The notes beneath the pieces are model-generated. The model was not told where the DNA came from. It ran no database searches and worked only from the letters and a program-made list of their open reading frames with translations. From NCBI RefSeq assembly GCF_005771675.1, contig NZ_VAJM01000006.1, positions 301,784-365,783 on the forward strand: 64,000 nucleotides of DNA. Direction: 5' to 3'. Shown here in pieces: positions 16,138-26,172 of this stretch (its first letter is position 1; every line of letters starts with the position of its first letter). This stretch comes from Hymenobacter jeollabukensis (GTDB lineage Bacteria; Bacteroidota; Bacteroidia; Cytophagales; Hymenobacteraceae). Made by a program: the position numbers and the translations under genes.

Positions 16138-16557
16138 ATGTCCGACACGCCCGCCTTCCGCTTCTCGCGCCCCGTCACCGTGGTAGCCAGCCACATCGAC
16201 GAGCTGAACCACGTCAACAACGTGCAGTACGTGCAGTGGATTCAGGACATTGCCGGCGCGCACTGGCTCACGGCTTACCCGGTGGGCGAGCGGGAGCAGT
16301 ACGTGTGGGTGGTGATGGAGCACCACGTGCGCTACCTGAAACCGGCCCTGCTCGGCGACGAGCTGCGCCTGACGACGTGGATCGGCGAGTTCAAGGGTGC
16401 TACCTCGCAGCGCTTCACCCGCATCGAGCGCGTGGCCGACGGGGCGTTGCTGTGCGAAGCCGAAACCAAGTGGGTGCTGCTCGACCCGCAGACCGGCCGG
16501 CCCAAGCGCGTGGAGCCGAATGTGGTGGAACGGCTGTGGGGGCCGGTACAGGCTTGA
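16138..16557 (+). CDS. Acyl-CoA thioesterase, hotdog fold (4HBT)
   Basis: A 139-residue hotdog-fold thioesterase predicted to hydrolyse acyl-CoA or acyl-ACP thioesters in the cytoplasm. The catalytic-type motif is DELNHVNNVQYVQW, with the Asp at the family position, followed by VMEHHVRYLKPALLGDELRLTTWI, which matches the central helix-strand region. Substrate chain length cannot be told. It starts with ATG 16138 directly before the first strand. Nothing around it suggests a pathway. Confidence 0.9.
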   Translation: MSDTPAFRFSRPVTVVASHIDELNHVNNVQYVQWIQDIAGAHWLTAYPVGEREQYVWVVMEHHVRYLKPALLGDELRLTTWIGEFKGATSQRFTRIERVADGALLCEAETKWVLLDPQTGRPKRVEPNVVERLWGPVQA

Positions 16558-17103
16558 AGGAGCTATTTACGCTTCACCCTGAAGCCTTCACCGATCAGCA
16601 AAACGACCAGCCCAAAAAATTGCCAGCAGCTATACTCAGTATGGTCGAGCTATAATAGATTTGTCCAGCCGCCGGGTTTTGCTTTTCTACGAACACCCGA
16701 CGCCATTAGCCCCCGATTGCTTTCCACTTACCACCGGCGTCGCACCTTCGCACGGTGGCCATCCTTGCCGATTCATCCTGTTACCCTACCGGCACGCCGG
16801 CGCCCCCGTCCTTTTCGACGGCACTAGCGGCGAATGCTGCCCGAACTGCCTGCCCTACTGGGGCTGAGCCCGGTTCCTCGTTTCTCTAGCCTTAGCCTAG
16901 CAGCGCGGCCGCGTGGAGGTCGTTGCCGGCGGGCTTTTTTATCCCGGACCCGGCCCGTCCTTGCGGGCTTGCGCTACGGCGGCTGGTGCTAGCTGGCCGC
17001 TATTCAATTCCTCCCATTTCAATTGTTCGCTGCCAATGAAAACAGTACCGTCTCTGCTTACCCGGCGCTTTTTTCAACCCAACATCATCTTCGTTTTTTA
17101 CCC
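16558..17103. other. Non-coding region before the first T9SS cargo gene
   Basis: 546 bases without a convincing gene. A short open frame at 16661-16867 has no homologous features or plausible start context. A possible terminator lies at about 16865-16940, where AGCCCG pairs with CGGGCT and a TTTTTT run follows. The last 100 bases must hold the promoter of the 17104 gene, but no clear TAnnTTTG box is visible. Confidence 0.4.
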
Positions 17104-19284
17104 ATGAAAAAGCTTTATAGTCTGGCCTTGCTTCTCTGCGCGGCCGTCACCGCGGCCTATGCTCAGAGCACCTGGAACCCAACGCTTACGGGAACAGCGG
17201 CCACCCAGTGGACCGCCAGTGCCAACTGGACGCCTAGCGGCGTTCCGTCCCCCACAACCGATGTCATCATACCCGCTGGCAAGAGCAGCTACCCTGCCAT
17301 TACTTCTGCCACTGCCTCTTGTCGCACCCTGACCATCCAGAGCAACACCGCCGGCAGTGGCAGCGTTACCGTTGGCCCTGGCGCAACGCTGGCCGTCAAC
17401 GTGGCTACGGGTACCAGCGCTACGGCCGTGAACAACGCGGGCACGCTGACGCTCAACGGCACCTTGCGGGTGAAGGCCAACATCGTCAATAACGGGACCA
17501 TCAACAGCGGCGACGCGGCGCTGCTGCGGATAGAAAATACCTCGGGCACCGTCAACATCAGCGGCACGGGCACGACCATCCTCAACGACGTCACATTTGG
17601 CGCGGGGGCGGCCAGTTTCGCCAGCACCCTGGCGAGCCAGGCGCGGATAACCCGGCGGGCCCTGCTGGCCGGTGGCAACGTGACGACCAACGGCAAGCTC
17701 CGCTTCGCAGCGCCCGCCAGCAACCCCGCGGGCACCAGCGGCTACGTGTACTACGGCGGCAGTGGCCGGCTCAACGGCCCGATTACCGTCGAGCGCCCCA
17801 TTTCGCCCCTTTACAACCAAGGCAACGGCTACCGCCACTACAGCACGCCGGTGGCCGATCCTGCGTTCAGCTCGCTGGCGACCAGCGGCTTCTCGCCCAT
17901 CATCAACACCAGCTACGCTTACCCCACCAACAACGCCCTCACGCCCTACCCGAACGTGTTTTACTTCGACGAAGCGGCGGTGGTGAACAACAACGCCGAC
18001 GCCTTCGAGTACGGCTGGCGCTGCCCGGCCGGCAGCACCCTGGAAACCACCCGCGGCTACACGGTAAACATCAATTCCTCGGCTATGGTCGCGCTGACCG
18101 GCACGCCGAATGAGGGTACGCTGCAAACGGCGCCGCTGGGCCGGGGCGCCTACGCCCAGTCGGGCTTTCACCTGGTGGGCAACCCCTACGCCACGCCGAT
18201 TGACGTCTTCCAGGTGATGACCGACAACCTCTACGACGACGACCCCGCGCACGTGGACACGTACAACCCCGACGGCTTTGACGGGACGGTGTACTTCTAC
18301 CGCTCCCTGACCCAGTACAGCGGCAGATACCAAGCCATCAACGTCACCGGCGCCGGCAGCAGCGACTCCCTGACCCAGCTGTTCCCGGTGATGCAGGGCT
18401 TCTTCGTGCGCAAAACCACCTCGGCCAACGCTAAGGAGTACACTTTCAACGACTCCCAGCGCGCCGACCCGCTCGACCCGGCGTACAGCACCACCGCGCT
18501 GACGCCCTTCTTCCGGAGCGCGGCCGGGACTGCGCCCGCAGCTACTGCTACGCCCACCGGCCTGTTTCGCCTGCAGGCTACGGACCTGAGCAGCGGCGCC
18601 GCCGACCAGACCAACGTGGGCTTCCGCCCCGACGCTACCGCCGGCCACGACCCGCGCTACGACGCGCTGCGCCCCGCCGACAACCGCAACGTGCCCACCC
18701 TGCTCACCGCTAACGCGGCCGGGCAGGCCTGCATGGTCAACTTTCTGCCCGCCCTGACGACGGCCACCCGCACCGTGCCGGTGGGCCTGCGCACCCTCGT
18801 ACCGGGCCGCAGCTACGCGCTGAACGCGGGCGCGGTGGCCGCCCGCCAGGCCCTGCCGGCCGGCACCCGGGTGTGGCTGGAAGACCGGGAGCAGGGTCAG
18901 TCGTACGAGCTGACGGCCGGGGCCACGCTCACGTTTACGGCGGCGGCAGTGGCTTACGAGCACCGTTTCTTCCTGCGGTTTGAGTCGGGCGCCAAACCGC
19001 TTGGCACGCAGGCCGCAGCGGCCCAGCCGCTGCAACTGGACGTGTACCCCAACCCGGCCGCGGGTGGAACGGCCTTCCAGGTATCGGCTGCGCAGCTGAG
19101 CGGCGCGCAGGCCACGCTGACGCTGCTCAACGCCCTGGGCCAGACGGTGACGACCAAACAGCTGTCAGTCCGCGGCGGGCTGCTTAGCGGGGAAGTCACC
19201 ACGGCCGGGCTGCCGGCCGGCGTGTACCTGCTGCGCCTGACTACGGCCGGCGGCACCAGCACCCAGCGCCTGCAGATTCGCTAA
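17104..19284 (+). CDS. T9SS type A sorting domain-containing secreted protein
   Basis: A 726-residue protein exported by Sec (MKKLYSLALLLCAAVTAAYAQ) and then by the type IX secretion system, using a C-terminal sorting domain (LDVYPNPAAGGTAFQV ... GLPAGVYLLRLTTAGGTSTQRLQIR). The N-terminal half is rich in Thr, Asn and Gly and looks like a beta-helix (repeated GTLTLNGT, NNGTINSGD). A middle module, GNGYRHYSTPVAD ... GFHLVGNPYATPID, recurs in the next gene. Ligand or enzymatic activity is unknown; surface adhesion is possible. ATG 17104 was chosen for its signal peptide. Confidence 0.9.
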   Translation: MKKLYSLALLLCAAVTAAYAQSTWNPTLTGTAATQWTASANWTPSGVPSPTTDVIIPAGKSSYPAITSATASCRTLTIQSNTAGSGSVTVGPGATLAVNVATGTSATAVNNAGTLTLNGTLRVKANIVNNGTINSGDAALLRIENTSGTVNISGTGTTILNDVTFGAGAASFASTLASQARITRRALLAGGNVTTNGKLRFAAPASNPAGTSGYVYYGGSGRLNGPITVERPISPLYNQGNGYRHYSTPVADPAFSSLATSGFSPIINTSYAYPTNNALTPYPNVFYFDEAAVVNNNADAFEYGWRCPAGSTLETTRGYTVNINSSAMVALTGTPNEGTLQTAPLGRGAYAQSGFHLVGNPYATPIDVFQVMTDNLYDDDPAHVDTYNPDGFDGTVYFYRSLTQYSGRYQAINVTGAGSSDSLTQLFPVMQGFFVRKTTSANAKEYTFNDSQRADPLDPAYSTTALTPFFRSAAGTAPAATATPTGLFRLQATDLSSGAADQTNVGFRPDATAGHDPRYDALRPADNRNVPTLLTANAAGQACMVNFLPALTTATRTVPVGLRTLVPGRSYALNAGAVAARQALPAGTRVWLEDREQGQSYELTAGATLTFTAAAVAYEHRFFLRFESGAKPLGTQAAAAQPLQLDVYPNPAAGGTAFQVSAAQLSGAQATLTLLNALGQTVTTKQLSVRGGLLSGEVTTAGLPAGVYLLRLTTAGGTSTQRLQIR

Positions 19285-19303
19285 GCCAGCGCTTCACCGA
19301 CGC

Positions 19304-19338
19304 ACACCGTTCCCGGTAGGCCCGACCGGGAACGGTGT
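19304..19338 (+). terminator. Rho-independent terminator
   Basis: 14-bp stem ACACCGTTCCCGGT (19304-19317) pairing with 19325-19338, followed within a few bases by TTTTT. Confidence 0.8.
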
Positions 19339-19432
19339 AGCTGTTTTTCCGGGCTTCGCGTGGTAAATTCCGGCATTGCTTACTCCTGGCTGATTCGCAT
19401 TCCTGGTGCGGAAAGGCCTAATAACCATTTTT

Positions 19433-22400
19433 ATGAAATCAGACTTACTACTTACTTATCGCCTGCTGCTGGGCCTGCTGCTCGGCTGGCTTAGCGTTGG
19501 GCACGCCAGCGGCCAGGCCGTGCGCTGGGAGCAGAGCTTCGGCGGTTTCGACGGCGGCGGCTTCAGCCGCGGAGTTTCTACCGCCGACGGGGGCTATGTG
19601 CTGGCCGGCAGCACGAACAGCGGGGCCAACGGGCCGGTCGGTGACACGACCCGGGCGGAAGGGGATTTGTGGGTGGCCAAGTTTACCGCGCAGGGCATCA
19701 AGGAGTGGGACCGTCGATACGCCGGGGTTTCGCAGGGCCTGCCTACGTCCGTGATTCAAACCAGCAACGGGAATTACGTGGTAGGCTGCATCACCACCTT
19801 GGGCAGCAGCCCGGACAAAGCCGGGCCGAACCGGGGCTATTACGATTACTGGATTATCTGCCTCGACGCGCAGGGCCGCCGCCTGTGGGAACGGACCTAC
19901 GGCAGCCAGCAGTGGGATTTTCTGCAAAGCACCTGGCAAACCGCCGATGGCGGCTACTTGCTGGCCGGTACCAGCCAGGATTCCACCGCTTCAGCCGACA
20001 AGTCGCAGACCGGCTACGGCCGGCGTGACTTCTGGCTGGTGCGCCTGGACGCGCAGGGCAACAAGCTCTGGGACAAGGCATACGGGGGCGACGACGACGA
20101 CGAGCTCGTGAGCGGTATTCCGACTAATGACGGGGGCTGTCTGCTGACGGGCTTTACCCGCTCCGGCCAGAATGGCAGCGTCTCGGAACCACCCATCGAC
20201 CCAGCGTGGAGCGACTATTGGGTGGTCAAGCTCGATGCCAACGGCGTCCAGCAGTGGGACCACCGCTACGGCGGGACCGACCAGGACGTGGCCGGCCGGG
20301 CGCTGCAGAACGCCGACGGCACGTACTACGTGTGCGGCACCTCGCGCTCGGGCGCCGGGGGCACCCGCACCGAGCCCAGCCGGGGCGGCGACGATTACTG
20401 GCTGCTGAAACTCTCCGCGCAGGGCACCGTGCTCTGGGACCGGCGGTTCGGCTCGCCCGGCAATGACATTGGCTACTACGGTCTGCTGCCCCAGACCGGC
20501 GGCGGCTGCGTCCTCGGCGGCTTCTCCGAAACCGGCCCGCCCGGCGGCGACCAGAGTGGGCCCCGCCGCGGCCACTACGACGCGTGGCTGGTGGCCGTAT
20601 CGGCCGCCGGGACGAAGCTGTGGGACCGGGCGTACGGCGGCAACGACCAGGAAACCTTCTCCGACCTCATTGCCCGCCCAGGCGGCCACATGCTGCTGCT
20701 TGCCTCCTCCGCCTCGAACCAGTCGGGCGACCAGTCCCAGGCCTTCCCGGTGGGCACCACCAGCGGCAGTTGGGTGGTGGAGCTGAACGCCAGCGGGGCC
20801 ATCCTGCGGGCCCAGCTGGTCACCGCCGCCCCCGACGAAACCCAACGGACGCTGCTGCGCACCCGCGACGGCGGTCTGGTGCTGGCCGGGCACGGCATCA
20901 ACGGCTTCGGCTTCAACCCGCCCGCCAACACCGGCGGCCAGGGCCTCACCCAATCCTGGCTGATCAAGCGCGACTCGCTCGGGGCGCCCGTTTGGGAACA
21001 GACGCTTTACGGCCCCGATGCGCGGGGCAACCGGAACCCGGTAGTGCGCGAACAACTTGACGGCACGCTGGTAGCCGGGGCCACGGATTACCGCACCTTG
21101 CTCGACTCGGCCACGGCCCGCACCGATGCCGAGTACCTGCTGGTAGAGCTGGAAGGGCCCTTGTTCCGCAAGCGCAAGTACGGCGGATTGGGCCACGACT
21201 GGCTGGCCGACATGCAGGTACTCACCGACCGCGGCCACCTGCTCGGCGGCACCTCGCGCTCGGGCGTGGGCGGCGACCGGAGCGAGGCCAGCCGCGGCGG
21301 GGCCGATTTCTGGGTGCTGCGCGTGAACGACCGGCTGGTGAAGCGCTGGGACCGGCGCTTTGGCGGCAGCGGGCTGGACTCGTTGCGCTCGGTGCTCCTC
21401 ACCCCCGACGGCGGCTACCTGCTGGCCGGCTCCACCACCTCCCCCGCCGATGGCGACCTGACCGAGCCCAGCCCCGGCGGGGCCGATTTCTGGCTGGTCA
21501 AGCTCAGCAACACCGGCGCGCTGCAGTGGCAGCACCGCTACGGCGGCCCCGGCGACGACTGGCTGGCCCAGGCCCGCGTGGCCCCCGACGGCGGCTTCGT
21601 GCTGGCCGGCACCACCAACGCCGGCGCGGGCGGCGACGTAACCGAACCCAGCCGCGGCCGCCGCGACCTGTGGGTGGTGAAAGTCAGCAGCCAGGGCGCG
21701 CTGCAGTGGCAGCACCGCTACGGCGGCAGCGGCAACGAGTACGGCGCGGCCGTGGACGTAGACCCCGACGGCGGCTTTATCGTGGGCGCCTCCACCACCT
21801 CGCCGGTGAGCGGGGAGGTCAGCCAGCCCAGCCGTGGCAGCACCGATTACTGGCTGCTGCGCCTCTCGGCCCAGGGTACGGTGCTCTGGGACCGGCGCCT
21901 GGGCGGCAGCGGCGAAGATATGCTGACTTGCCTGACGACCACGCAGCACTACGGCTACGCCCTCGGCGGGCAGTCCAACTCGCCCACCAGCAGCGGCGAG
22001 CATCAGCAAGCCAACGTCGGCGGCTACGACATGTGGAGCCTGCTGCTGGGGGCGCGGCGGGTGCCGGCCCCGGTTATCAGCGCGTTTAGCCCGGGCCTGG
22101 GGCTGCCCGGCACCGGCGTCACCATCACGGGCAGCAATTTTACGGGCACCAGCAGCGTGACCTTCAACGGCGTAGCAGCACCGGGCTTCGTGGTCAACGG
22201 CGACGGCAGCCTCACGGCGACCGTGCCGGCGGGCGCCAGTACCGGCCCGATTACGGTGACGGCCAACGGCACGGGCACCTCGGCTACCGACTTCGTGGTG
22301 CCCGGCGACCTGGTCGTCAGCGCGACGCAGGCGGTGCAGGGGACTTACCGCAACGTCACCGTAACCGGCCCCGCGACGGGTGGCGCGGGGGTGGGCGCGC

Positions 22401-24241
22401 TCAGCGGGCCGCTCACCGTGCTCGGCACGCTCACGGTGCAGGCCGGCGGCACGCTGCGCACGGCCTGCCAGCCGCTGACCGGCGCGGGCAATTTCGTACT
22501 GGCAGATGGCGGCACGCTGGCCATCTGCGACGCGGCCGGTATTAGTGCCAGCGGGGCCAGCGGCGCGGTGCAGCTGACCGGCACGCGCAGCTTCAGCCCC
22601 GACGCCTACTACATTTACAACGGCATCCAGGCACAGCTGACGGGCTCGGGCCTGCCCGCGCAGGTGCGCGACCTGACCCTGAACAACGCCAACGGCCTGG
22701 CGCTCAGCCAGCCCGTAGCCGTGGCCCAGGTACTGCGCCTGACCAGCGGCAACCTCACCACGGCCGGCCAGCCGCTGACGCTGCGCTCCTCCGCCCAGGG
22801 CACGGCCCTTGTCGATAACACCGGCGGGGCGGTGCTGGGCCGGGCTACGGTGGAGCGTTACGTCGACCCGAGCCGCTACGCCGGGGCGGGCTACCGGCAC
22901 TTTTCGGCGCCCGTGGCCACGGCGACGGTGGGTAGCCTGCGCACGGCCGGCTTCGGGCCGGTGGTCAATGCGGCCTACAACGCCTCGGCCACGCCCGGCC
23001 TGGTGGTGCCCTTCCCCACGGTGTACGGCTACGACCAGAGCCGGCTGCTGACTTCGCCGGCCTTGAGCTTCACCCCATTTGACCGCGGCTGGGTGTCGCC
23101 GGCCGACACCAGCGCGGCGCTGGCGGTGGGCCAGGGCTACACCGTGCACCTGCCGGCCGGGGGCCTGACCGTGCGCTTCCGGGGCCCGCTCAACAACGGC
23201 CCCATCAGCCAGCCGCTGGGCCGGGTGGCCGACCCGGCCGTCGCCGCCGCGGGCTTTCACCTGGTGGGCAACCCCTACCCCTCGCCGCTGGACTGGCGCC
23301 TGGTGAGCCGGCCGGCCGGGCTCGACGATGCCCTGTACGTGTTCGAGAGCGAGGGGCCTTACGCCGGACAGTACCGCGCTTACGTCAACGGCCTGGGGGC
23401 TTCGCCGCTGGTGGGCTCGGGGCAGGGCTTCATGGTGCACGTAAACACGCCGGGCGCCACGCCCACGCTGAGCTTCACCAACGCCGCCCGCGTGCGCACC
23501 TACGGCACCGAGCCGGCCCTGCGCCGCGGTCCGGCCACCACCGACCCGCGCCCGGTGCTGCTGCTGGCCCTGGCCCCCGCCACCGGCGCAGGCTCCACCG
23601 ACACGACCATCGTGTACTTCGAGGCTGGCGCTACGCCCGCTTTCGACGCGCGCTTTGATGCCGACCAGCTGCCCCGCGCCGGGGCGGTGGCCGCGCTGGC
23701 CACGGCGGCGGGCGCGCGGGCCCTGAGCATCAACGGGCTGCCGCCGCTGGGCGCGCAGGCCGTGGTGCTGCCCGTGTCGGTGCAGGTGCCCGCGCCGGGC
23801 CCGTACGCCCTCACGGCGGCCCGGCTGGCCAATTTTGCGCCCGGCACCACCGTCTACCTGCACGACGCGCAGACCGGCACCCGGCAGCTGCTAACCACCG
23901 GCACCCGTTACGTGGCCACGCTGCCCGCTACCACGGTGCCCGGCCGCTTCACGCTGGAGTTTCAGCTGAATGGCGCCCTGGCCACTACCGCGGCGCGCCC
24001 GGCCGCTTCCCTGACGGCCTACCCCAACCCGGCGCGGGAGGCGCTGCACGTGGGCTGGACGGCCCTGCGCCGCCCCGGCACCCTGGTGCTGACCGACGCC
24101 CTGGGCCGGGAAGTGCTGCGGCAGCCTGCCAACGGCCAGCAGGCCACGCTGCGCACCGAGCGGCTGCCCGCCGGCGTGTACCTGCTGCGGCTGCTCAGCC
24201 CGGACCAATTGTTCCAACCGGTGAAGGTGGTCATCGAATAG
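19433..24241 (+). CDS. Giant T9SS type A cargo protein with repeat and IPT/TIG domains
   Basis: A 1602-residue secreted protein. After a signal peptide (MKSDLLLTYRLLLGLLLGWL) come about 14 repeats of roughly 50-70 residues, each opening with W(D/E)xxYGG-type units (WDKAYGGDDDD, WDHRYGGTDQD, WQHRYGGPGDD), followed by DGGYLLAGT strands, suggesting a beta-propeller or solenoid. Next is an IPT/TIG immunoglobulin-like domain (APVISAFSPGLGLPGTGVTI). Then comes the same GYRHFSAPV ... GFHLVGNPYPSPLDW module as in the previous gene, and finally a type A sorting domain (LTAYPNPAREALHVGW). It is probably displayed on or released from the cell surface; function unknown. Confidence 0.9.
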   Translation: MKSDLLLTYRLLLGLLLGWLSVGHASGQAVRWEQSFGGFDGGGFSRGVSTADGGYVLAGSTNSGANGPVGDTTRAEGDLWVAKFTAQGIKEWDRRYAGVSQGLPTSVIQTSNGNYVVGCITTLGSSPDKAGPNRGYYDYWIICLDAQGRRLWERTYGSQQWDFLQSTWQTADGGYLLAGTSQDSTASADKSQTGYGRRDFWLVRLDAQGNKLWDKAYGGDDDDELVSGIPTNDGGCLLTGFTRSGQNGSVSEPPIDPAWSDYWVVKLDANGVQQWDHRYGGTDQDVAGRALQNADGTYYVCGTSRSGAGGTRTEPSRGGDDYWLLKLSAQGTVLWDRRFGSPGNDIGYYGLLPQTGGGCVLGGFSETGPPGGDQSGPRRGHYDAWLVAVSAAGTKLWDRAYGGNDQETFSDLIARPGGHMLLLASSASNQSGDQSQAFPVGTTSGSWVVELNASGAILRAQLVTAAPDETQRTLLRTRDGGLVLAGHGINGFGFNPPANTGGQGLTQSWLIKRDSLGAPVWEQTLYGPDARGNRNPVVREQLDGTLVAGATDYRTLLDSATARTDAEYLLVELEGPLFRKRKYGGLGHDWLADMQVLTDRGHLLGGTSRSGVGGDRSEASRGGADFWVLRVNDRLVKRWDRRFGGSGLDSLRSVLLTPDGGYLLAGSTTSPADGDLTEPSPGGADFWLVKLSNTGALQWQHRYGGPGDDWLAQARVAPDGGFVLAGTTNAGAGGDVTEPSRGRRDLWVVKVSSQGALQWQHRYGGSGNEYGAAVDVDPDGGFIVGASTTSPVSGEVSQPSRGSTDYWLLRLSAQGTVLWDRRLGGSGEDMLTCLTTTQHYGYALGGQSNSPTSSGEHQQANVGGYDMWSLLLGARRVPAPVISAFSPGLGLPGTGVTITGSNFTGTSSVTFNGVAAPGFVVNGDGSLTATVPAGASTGPITVTANGTGTSATDFVVPGDLVVSATQAVQGTYRNVTVTGPATGGAGVGALSGPLTVLGTLTVQAGGTLRTACQPLTGAGNFVLADGGTLAICDAAGISASGASGAVQLTGTRSFSPDAYYIYNGIQAQLTGSGLPAQVRDLTLNNANGLALSQPVAVAQVLRLTSGNLTTAGQPLTLRSSAQGTALVDNTGGAVLGRATVERYVDPSRYAGAGYRHFSAPVATATVGSLRTAGFGPVVNAAYNASATPGLVVPFPTVYGYDQSRLLTSPALSFTPFDRGWVSPADTSAALAVGQGYTVHLPAGGLTVRFRGPLNNGPISQPLGRVADPAVAAAGFHLVGNPYPSPLDWRLVSRPAGLDDALYVFESEGPYAGQYRAYVNGLGASPLVGSGQGFMVHVNTPGATPTLSFTNAARVRTYGTEPALRRGPATTDPRPVLLLALAPATGAGSTDTTIVYFEAGATPAFDARFDADQLPRAGAVAALATAAGARALSINGLPPLGAQAVVLPVSVQVPAPGPYALTAARLANFAPGTTVYLHDAQTGTRQLLTTGTRYVATLPATTVPGRFTLEFQLNGALATTAARPAASLTAYPNPAREALHVGWTALRRPGTLVLTDALGREVLRQPANGQQATLRTERLPAGVYLLRLLSPDQLFQPVKVVIE

Positions 24242-24345
24242 CCCCCGGCCGGCCGGCAACGCCCCCGGATGCCGCCTGCGGGCGGCACCGGCTACCGAGT
24301 AAGATGGCCAGCTGGTTTTCAGCCGCCGAGGAATATTTACCAATC

Positions 24346-24382
24346 AAAAAAGCCGCACCGGAGAATCCGGCGCGGCTTTTTT
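24346..24382. terminator. Bidirectional Rho-independent terminator
   Basis: Stem AAAAAAGCCGCACCGG (24346-24361) pairing with 24367-24382 with one A-C mismatch, with A/T tracts on both sides. It separates the convergent T9SS cargo and FkbM genes. Confidence 0.85.
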
Positions 24383-24395
24383 GTGATTGGCGCAG

Positions 24396-25220
24396 TTATT
24401 CGGCCACGGCGTAGAGGTCGAAGTGCTTCCACTTTAGCATGTCCTCCTTCTGGCGGATGGGCACTACTTCGGCGTCGCTGGCGAAATCGGCGAAGTAGTA
24501 GAGCGAGTAACCCAGGTTGCGCAGCAGCTCGAACTGCTCGAAGCGTGCGGCGCTGTCGTTTTTGCCGAAGCACTCGGTGATAACGGCGGGCTTGTACTGG
24601 CGCAGCAGGCCCGAAATCGATTTGATGATTTCCTTGTCGTAGCCCTCGGTGTCGATTTTGACCAGCTTCAGGCGCGGCAGGCGGGCGGCGTAGTTTTGCT
24701 CCAGGAACTGCTGCAGGTTTACGCCCTTGATTTTGACGTTGAGCGAGTATTTGCCGTGGCGGTTGCTGGGCTCGGTGCTGATGCCGCCGTTGTTGAACGA
24801 CGCCTCCGAGGAGTTGTAGTAAAACTCGCCGTCCTGCTCCGAAATGGCGAAGTTGTAGGCGTCGATGTTGGTCTTGTCGGGGTTGAGCTTGGTGTTTTCC
24901 TCCAGCACCTCAAACACGTAGGGGTTCGGGTCGAAGCCCAGGGTTAGGCCGGTTTTGCCGGTCACCAGGGCCAGCGGGATGGTCATGTTGCCGATGTTGG
25001 CGCCGATGTCAATGGCCACGTCGCCTTCGCCGAGGAACTGCTGGTAGAACTCCACGTTTTCGTTGGCAATGCTCTTGGGCGTCACCAGCGGGTTTTCCCA
25101 GTTGGCAAACTTCACCGTGCCGAACCGGCCCACGGTGAACGAGTCGACGCGGGTGGGGTATTTCTTGGTGACGCGGCGGGCGATTTTGCGCTTGATGGAG
25201 TTGACCAGGGCTTTAAACAT
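24396..25220 (-). CDS. FkbM family methyltransferase
   Basis: A 274-residue SAM-dependent methyltransferase of the FkbM family, which usually O-methylates sugars or polyketides. The SAM-binding motif I is VAIDIGANIGNMTIPLA, followed by GFDPNPYVFEVLEENTKLN (motif II, acidic residue) and KLVKIDTEGYDKEIIKSI, the typical FkbM C-terminal motif. The N-terminus is basic with no signal peptide. It stands alone, so its acceptor glycan is unknown; a family-2 glycosyltransferase lies at 4418-5182. Codon use is slightly less GC-rich and Lys/Asn-richer than in its neighbours. Confidence 0.92.
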   Translation of the reverse strand: MFKALVNSIKRKIARRVTKKYPTRVDSFTVGRFGTVKFANWENPLVTPKSIANENVEFYQQFLGEGDVAIDIGANIGNMTIPLALVTGKTGLTLGFDPNPYVFEVLEENTKLNPDKTNIDAYNFAISEQDGEFYYNSSEASFNNGGISTEPSNRHGKYSLNVKIKGVNLQQFLEQNYAARLPRLKLVKIDTEGYDKEIIKSISGLLRQYKPAVITECFGKNDSAARFEQFELLRNLGYSLYYFADFASDAEVVPIRQKEDMLKWKHFDLYAVAE

Positions 25221-25325
25221 CGGAGCGGGGCAGCAGTTGGAGCGTTAATAATGGGGCTGCAAGGTAGGTATTGTTCGGCGCAGAGTGGCCGCTTTGGCCT
25301 TACCAAGCAATGCCTTCATATTATG

Positions 25326-26090
25326 TTAGCTGGTCCAGTAGTCGAAGCGGTGAACCAGCGTCCACCGGCCCTGTCGGCGTTCTACGAAAATGAATTCTGC
25401 TCTGCCGGACCCGGTTCCTAAACGCTCAAACAGCAAGCATCCACGCGTATTTGTCTCGTCAACGACGGCCCGTGAAACGGCGAACTGATTAACCGGCGTA
25501 CGGTTAGCATTGCTGCTTTGCCAGTCGTGGTTGGGCCAATAAAGACCCGTTTTTGCCTGAACACTTGAGGTTGGCGCAATCAGCGTATAAATACCCGTAT
25601 TTCGCATTTCCGCTACTCGCAGACTTGTGCCTTCCATGTTGAGCAATAACCGCTTGTAAAGCACAGCATCAAAAAGTTCCTTTTCGGACGGCCGTGATGA
25701 CTTATCCGTGACCACTCGTGCAGCAGTCAGAAATATGCTACGCGTCTCCCGCGAAAGGCTATTCGAACTCAGGCGGGGCCAAGCCACCAAAATCACGGGG
25801 CGCAGGAAGATTTTGCGGTTTCGTTGATAGCGCCGCAGAAATGCTTGCTGACCAGCAGAGTCGTCGGGTGCATACGTTCCTATGCGTCGTTGATAATCCC
25901 AGATATCTTCGTAAAAAGGGTCCGTGCCGACTAACTCAAACAGTGTGTGGTCAACGATTTCAGTAGTAGGGTCGCTGTAGGTGGTTTTGACAAAAGGACC
26001 TCTGACAGCCGGCTGCTCTTGACAGCCCTGGAAGAAAAGGCAGGCACAACAAGCAATGAGTAGAACATGGCAGCGGAATGAGTTAGGCAT
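25326..26090 (-). CDS. Putative lipoprotein, lower GC
   Basis: A 254-residue protein with a lipoprotein signal peptide (MPNSFRCHVLLIACCACLFFQGC) and a Cys at the lipobox, so it is probably anchored in a membrane facing the periplasm. The rest is not recognised; it is Arg-rich with WPRLSSNSLSRETRSIF and a C-terminal FVERRQGRWTLVHRFDYW. The start at 26090 was chosen for the signal peptide; longer frames overlap the divergent helicase start. Base composition is lower in GC than around it, which suggests transfer or relaxed selection. Confidence 0.7.
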   Translation of the reverse strand: MPNSFRCHVLLIACCACLFFQGCQEQPAVRGPFVKTTYSDPTTEIVDHTLFELVGTDPFYEDIWDYQRRIGTYAPDDSAGQQAFLRRYQRNRKIFLRPVILVAWPRLSSNSLSRETRSIFLTAARVVTDKSSRPSEKELFDAVLYKRLLLNMEGTSLRVAEMRNTGIYTLIAPTSSVQAKTGLYWPNHDWQSSNANRTPVNQFAVSRAVVDETNTRGCLLFERLGTGSGRAEFIFVERRQGRWTLVHRFDYWTS

Positions 26091-26172
26091 ATCGATGGCA
26101 ACATAGTGGAGTTGCGTGGCAATCCACTGCAACGAGTCCTTGTTACCTTTATTCCTGCTTATCCCGCCCCGC

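Noticed and set aside
16661..16867. Small open frame of 68 codons ending in CCPNCLPYWG
   Set aside because: No promoter, no homology-like features and Pro/Cys-rich composition typical of random GC-rich sequence; kept only as a note in the non-coding entry.
19991..23863. Very long open frame (about 1290 codons) on the minus strand opposite the giant T9SS gene
   Set aside because: It is the GC-rich antisense shadow of a repetitive coding sequence. Composition (Ala/Gly/Arg/Val, no hydrophobic core pattern) and lack of motifs argue against coding, while the plus frame has a signal peptide and sorting domain.
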